A DNA stretch of 15,637 nt from UBA7803 sp041690675 (GTDB taxonomy: Bacteria > Pseudomonadota > Gammaproteobacteria > Pseudomonadales > Azotimanducaceae), in the NCBI GenBank assembly GCA_041690675.1, contig JAWLGU010000095.1, positions 1 to 15,637 of the forward strand. The letters run 5' to 3'. Position 1 is the first letter of the stretch. Every line of letters begins with the position of its first letter. The notes below the pieces were generated by a model. That model did no database searches, had not been told where the DNA came from, and saw only the letters and a program-made list of their open reading frames with translations. The position numbers were made by a program, and so were the translations under genes. This document shows positions 14,304 through 15,637 of this stretch, one piece after another.

Positions 14304-14936
14304 ATGAAAAACCTCTACCCGGTGACCCTGGAAGCCCCCGGTGTCCGCCTCGAGCCGCTCACCCGGGACCACGCCCCCGACCTGGCCGCGGCGGCCCGCG
14401 ACGGCAGTCTCTGGGAGCTGTGGTTCACCTACATACCGAACGGCAACGAGCCCGGGCAGGTGGAGCGCTACATCGACCACGCCCTGGCCGGACAGGACGC
14501 CGGAACCATGCTGCCGTGGGTGGTGCGGGAGCTGACCTCCGGCGCCGTCATCGGCACCACCCGCTATCACGACGTGGTCGCCGCCGCGGATCGCGTTGAG
14601 ATCGGCTACACCTGGTACGCGAAGAGCTGGCAGCGCTCTCACGTCAACACCACCTGCAAGCTGCTGCTGTTCCGCCATGCCTTCGAGACCCTGGGTTGCA
14701 AGGTCGTGGGCCTGCGCACCGACCACTTCAACTTCCGCTCCCAGCGCGCCATCGAGGCGCTGGGCGCGAAAAAGGATGGAGTCATCCGCCACAACGCCAC
14801 GCGCCAGGACGGCAGCGTGCGCGACACGGTGATGTACAGCGTGCTGCTCCACGAGTGGCCCGACGTGAAGCGGCATTTGGAGTTGAGGAGAAAACGCTAT
14901 CCGCTTTCCGCCGTCCGCTATCCGCAGGAGGGGTAA
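14304..14936 (+). CDS. GNAT family N-acetyltransferase (RimJ/RimL-like) with repeat-encoded C-terminal tail
   Basis: A 210-aa acetyl-CoA-dependent acyltransferase, probably acting on an amino group of a small molecule or protein. RLEPLTRDHAPDLAAAA opens the domain, IGTTRYHDV (83-91) and VEIGYTWYAKSWQRS (98-112) form the central strands, and VNTTCKLLLFRHAFE with LRTDHFNFRSQRAIEALGAKKDG (from 137) covers the acetyl-CoA binding region. The ATG at 14304 follows AAGGCAGG. Family homology ends near residue 190. Residues 197-208 (KRYPLSAVRYPQ) are encoded by the heptamer repeat, which gives the tail a 7-residue period. The substrate is unknown; the divergent MocR regulator probably controls it. Confidence 0.9.
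   Translation: MKNLYPVTLEAPGVRLEPLTRDHAPDLAAAARDGSLWELWFTYIPNGNEPGQVERYIDHALAGQDAGTMLPWVVRELTSGAVIGTTRYHDVVAAADRVEIGYTWYAKSWQRSHVNTTCKLLLFRHAFETLGCKVVGLRTDHFNFRSQRAIEALGAKKDGVIRHNATRQDGSVRDTVMYSVLLHEWPDVKRHLELRRKRYPLSAVRYPQEG
14892..14926 (+). repeat. Five-unit heptamer tandem array inside the 3' end of the GNAT gene
   Basis: Five 7-bp units in gene sense: AAACGCT, ATCCGCT, TTCCGCC, GTCCGCT, ATCCGCA. This is the same unit family as 15000-15034 in inverted orientation, and as 4955-4968. Because 3 x 7 = 21 bp, translation repeats every seven residues (RYPLSAV then RYP). The stop codon lies just past the array at 14934-14936. Confidence 0.9.
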
Positions 14937-14937
14937 T

Positions 14938-14964
14938 GCCAGAGCACAGCGACGAGGCTCTGGC
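14938..14964 (+). terminator. Stem-loop directly after the GNAT stop codon
   Basis: GCCAGAGC (14938-14945) pairs perfectly with GCTCTGGC (14957-14964) around an 11-nt loop, starting one base after the TAA at 14934-14936. The position fits a transcription terminator or an mRNA 3'-end stabiliser. No T-run follows; heptamer repeats do instead. It is therefore not a canonical intrinsic terminator. Confidence 0.45.
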
Positions 14965-14990
14965 CGACGGCCGATAGCTGACGGCTGATA
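14963..14990. repeat. Second heptamer array, (GCYGAYR)4
   Basis: Four consecutive 7-bp units: GCCGACG, GCCGATA, GCTGACG, GCTGATA. The sequence differs from the AGCGGAN family but has the same unit length, and it is separated from that array by 9 nt (ACCGCCTCC). It lies in the 97-nt intergenic stretch between the convergent GNAT and cupin genes. Confidence 0.85.
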
Positions 14991-14999
14991 ACCGCCTCC

Positions 15000-15034
15000 A
15001 GCGGAAAGCGGAAAGCGGATAGCGGACAGCGATT
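15000..15034 (-). repeat. Five-unit heptamer tandem array at the 3' end of the cupin gene
   Basis: Plus strand units are AGCGGAA, AGCGGAA, AGCGGAT, AGCGGAC and AGCGATT, the last touching the cupin stop codon (15034-15036). In cupin sense the order is AATCGCT, GTCCGCT, ATCCGCT, TTCCGCT, TTCCGCT. Both unit count and terminal unit mirror the array in the GNAT gene, so the two form an inverted pair about 75 nt apart that could pair in a transcript. Confidence 0.93.
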
Positions 15035-15474
15035 CACTCCAGCCCCCCCTCCGCATAAATCACCCATATCTTCGTATAACCCTCCGTTTCCCAGATGCCG
15101 GTCCACTCCTTGGGGATGGTGACCGCTTCGCCCGGGCCCACCTCCAGCACCGAGCCGTCGGCGGAGGTAAGGGTCACGCCGCCGTCGATGAAGTACATGA
15201 ACTCGTCCACGCCGTAGGGTTCGTTCACCTCGAAGCGGACGGGGCCGGAGCGGTACATGCCGGAGCCGAACTTGCCGTCGCTGGACTCGAGGGAGGTGAC
15301 GTCGAGAACCGTGTTGCCGTTGCGCTCGCTCCTGATCACGTCGGGCCGCTCGAACATGCCGCCCGCCTGATCCGCCCGGCTGATCTTCGCCGGCCGGGGC
15401 ACGTCCGCCTCCGCCCAGGCGCCCACAGACAGCGTCGCCGCCAGTATCCAAATCGAGGCCCTCACTCCTCTCAT
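15034..15474 (-). CDS. Exported cupin-domain protein (DUF861/EutQ-like)
   Basis: A 146-aa protein with an N-terminal signal peptide (RASIWILAATLSVGAWA, residues about 5-21), then one cupin domain at about 55-140. YGVDEFMYFIDGGVTLT and VGPGEAVTIPKEWTGIWET fit the Cupin_3 pattern seen in ureidoglycine aminohydrolase-like proteins. The first cupin motif lacks the usual HxH pair, so metal binding by the classical ligands looks doubtful. The start at 15474 has AGGGA 9 nt upstream and directly precedes the signal peptide; the longer frame upstream was rejected. The protein is periplasmic or secreted, and its role is unknown. A heptamer array begins at its stop codon. Confidence 0.88.
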   Translation of the reverse strand: MRGVRASIWILAATLSVGAWAEADVPRPAKISRADQAGGMFERPDVIRSERNGNTVLDVTSLESSDGKFGSGMYRSGPVRFEVNEPYGVDEFMYFIDGGVTLTSADGSVLEVGPGEAVTIPKEWTGIWETEGYTKIWVIYAEGGLE

Positions 15475-15506
15475 CGCCGCATTCCCTGCTGATTCGATGC
15501 CGTCAG

Positions 15507-15519
15507 CATACCCGGTATG
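15507..15519. promoter_or_regulatory. 13-bp dyad CATACC-C-GGTATG upstream of the cupin gene
   Basis: Perfect 6-bp arms, CATACC (15507-15512) and GGTATG (15514-15519), around one base. The dyad lies 33 nt upstream of the cupin start and 29 nt before the possible plus-strand gene at 15548. TATGCT on the minus strand (15510-15505), overlapping one arm, could be a -10 for the cupin gene. An operator role is inferred. Confidence 0.35.
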
Positions 15520-15547
15520 GAACGTGCATTTCCCTGGTGAAGACCTG

Positions 15548-15637
15548 ATGAAGGACAACGAGCAGTACCGGAAACTCCGGGACGCCTCCGGCGGCCGCAC
15601 CACGCCGCGCGAGCCCCCTTCCCGGCAGAGCCCCGAG
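15548..15637 (+). CDS. Possible start of a plus-strand gene running off the window
   Basis: An ATG at 15548 opens a frame that stays open for 30 codons to the window edge. The visible part begins MKDNEQYRKLRDASGG and is polar, then Pro/Arg/Ser-rich, without a signal peptide. GTGAAG upstream is a weak ribosome binding site. The position, divergent from the cupin gene, fits a real gene start, but 90 nt of GC-rich sequence can stay open by chance. No family recognised. Confidence 0.35.
   Translation, partial: MKDNEQYRKLRDASGGRTTPREPPSRQSPE

Noticed and set aside
14892..15034. Repeat cluster considered as a CRISPR array
   Set aside because: The units are 7 bp in direct tandem without spacers, and no cas genes are present.

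Overview
This is a gene-dense, GC-rich bacterial chromosomal window of about 15.6 kb with 15 protein-coding genes, one further partial gene at the right edge, and one 100-N scaffold gap (4855-4954). There are no tRNA, rRNA, CRISPR, phage or transposase genes. High GC, a periplasmic chorismate mutase/cyclohexadienyl dehydratase, a class 4 uracil glycosylase beside an exonuclease III, a MocR regulator and an EVE-domain protein suggest a high-GC proteobacterium, most likely a gammaproteobacterium. I cannot name a genus.

Layout. 1-1119 (-): phenylalanine 4-hydroxylase with an N-terminal ACT domain; its C-terminus lies beyond the left edge. 1202-1423 (+): a 73-aa protein of unknown function. 1434-6784 (-), in transcription order: class 4 uracil-DNA glycosylase, a secreted AroQ-gamma chorismate mutase fused to cyclohexadienyl dehydratase (PheC), the gap, an ATP-grasp enzyme with an Asp-Arg dipeptide repeat in its ATP-grasp fold, and a CocE/NonD-type serine hydrolase. 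6862-7638 (+): exonuclease III, head to head with the uracil glycosylase, so two consecutive base-excision-repair enzymes share a promoter region. 7651-9283 (-): an MDR oxidoreductase followed by an EVE-domain protein. 9353-10291 (+): a PKD-type lipoprotein. 10292-11155 (-): a VOC/glyoxalase-like protein. 11289-12836 (+): a Baeyer-Villiger-type flavin monooxygenase. 12775-14199 (-): a MocR/PdxR-type regulator, divergent from a GNAT acetyltransferase (14304-14936, +), with a PdxR-like operator between them. 15034-15474 (-): an exported cupin. 15548-15637 (+): start of another possible gene.

Most metabolic coherence lies in the left third. The fusion protein would convert chorismate to prephenate and on to phenylpyruvate (or arogenate to phenylalanine) in the periplasm. 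The ACT-domain hydroxylase would convert phenylalanine to tyrosine in the cytoplasm. An ATP-grasp ligase and an alpha/beta-hydrolase, translationally coupled, lie between them and could make and break an amide or ester of a related compound; that link is inference.

Two structural themes stand out. First, tail-to-tail gene pairs are packed with 12, 10, 0 or even -62 nt between stop codons. Second, a 7-bp tandem repeat (gene-sense unit NTCCGCT, first unit near AATCGCT) sits at the 3' end of three genes: the GNAT gene, the cupin gene and the chorismate mutase-PheC gene at the edge of the assembly gap. In all three it has the same orientation relative to the gene. That orientation lacks stop codons in all three frames, and in the GNAT gene it is translated into the C-terminal tail.
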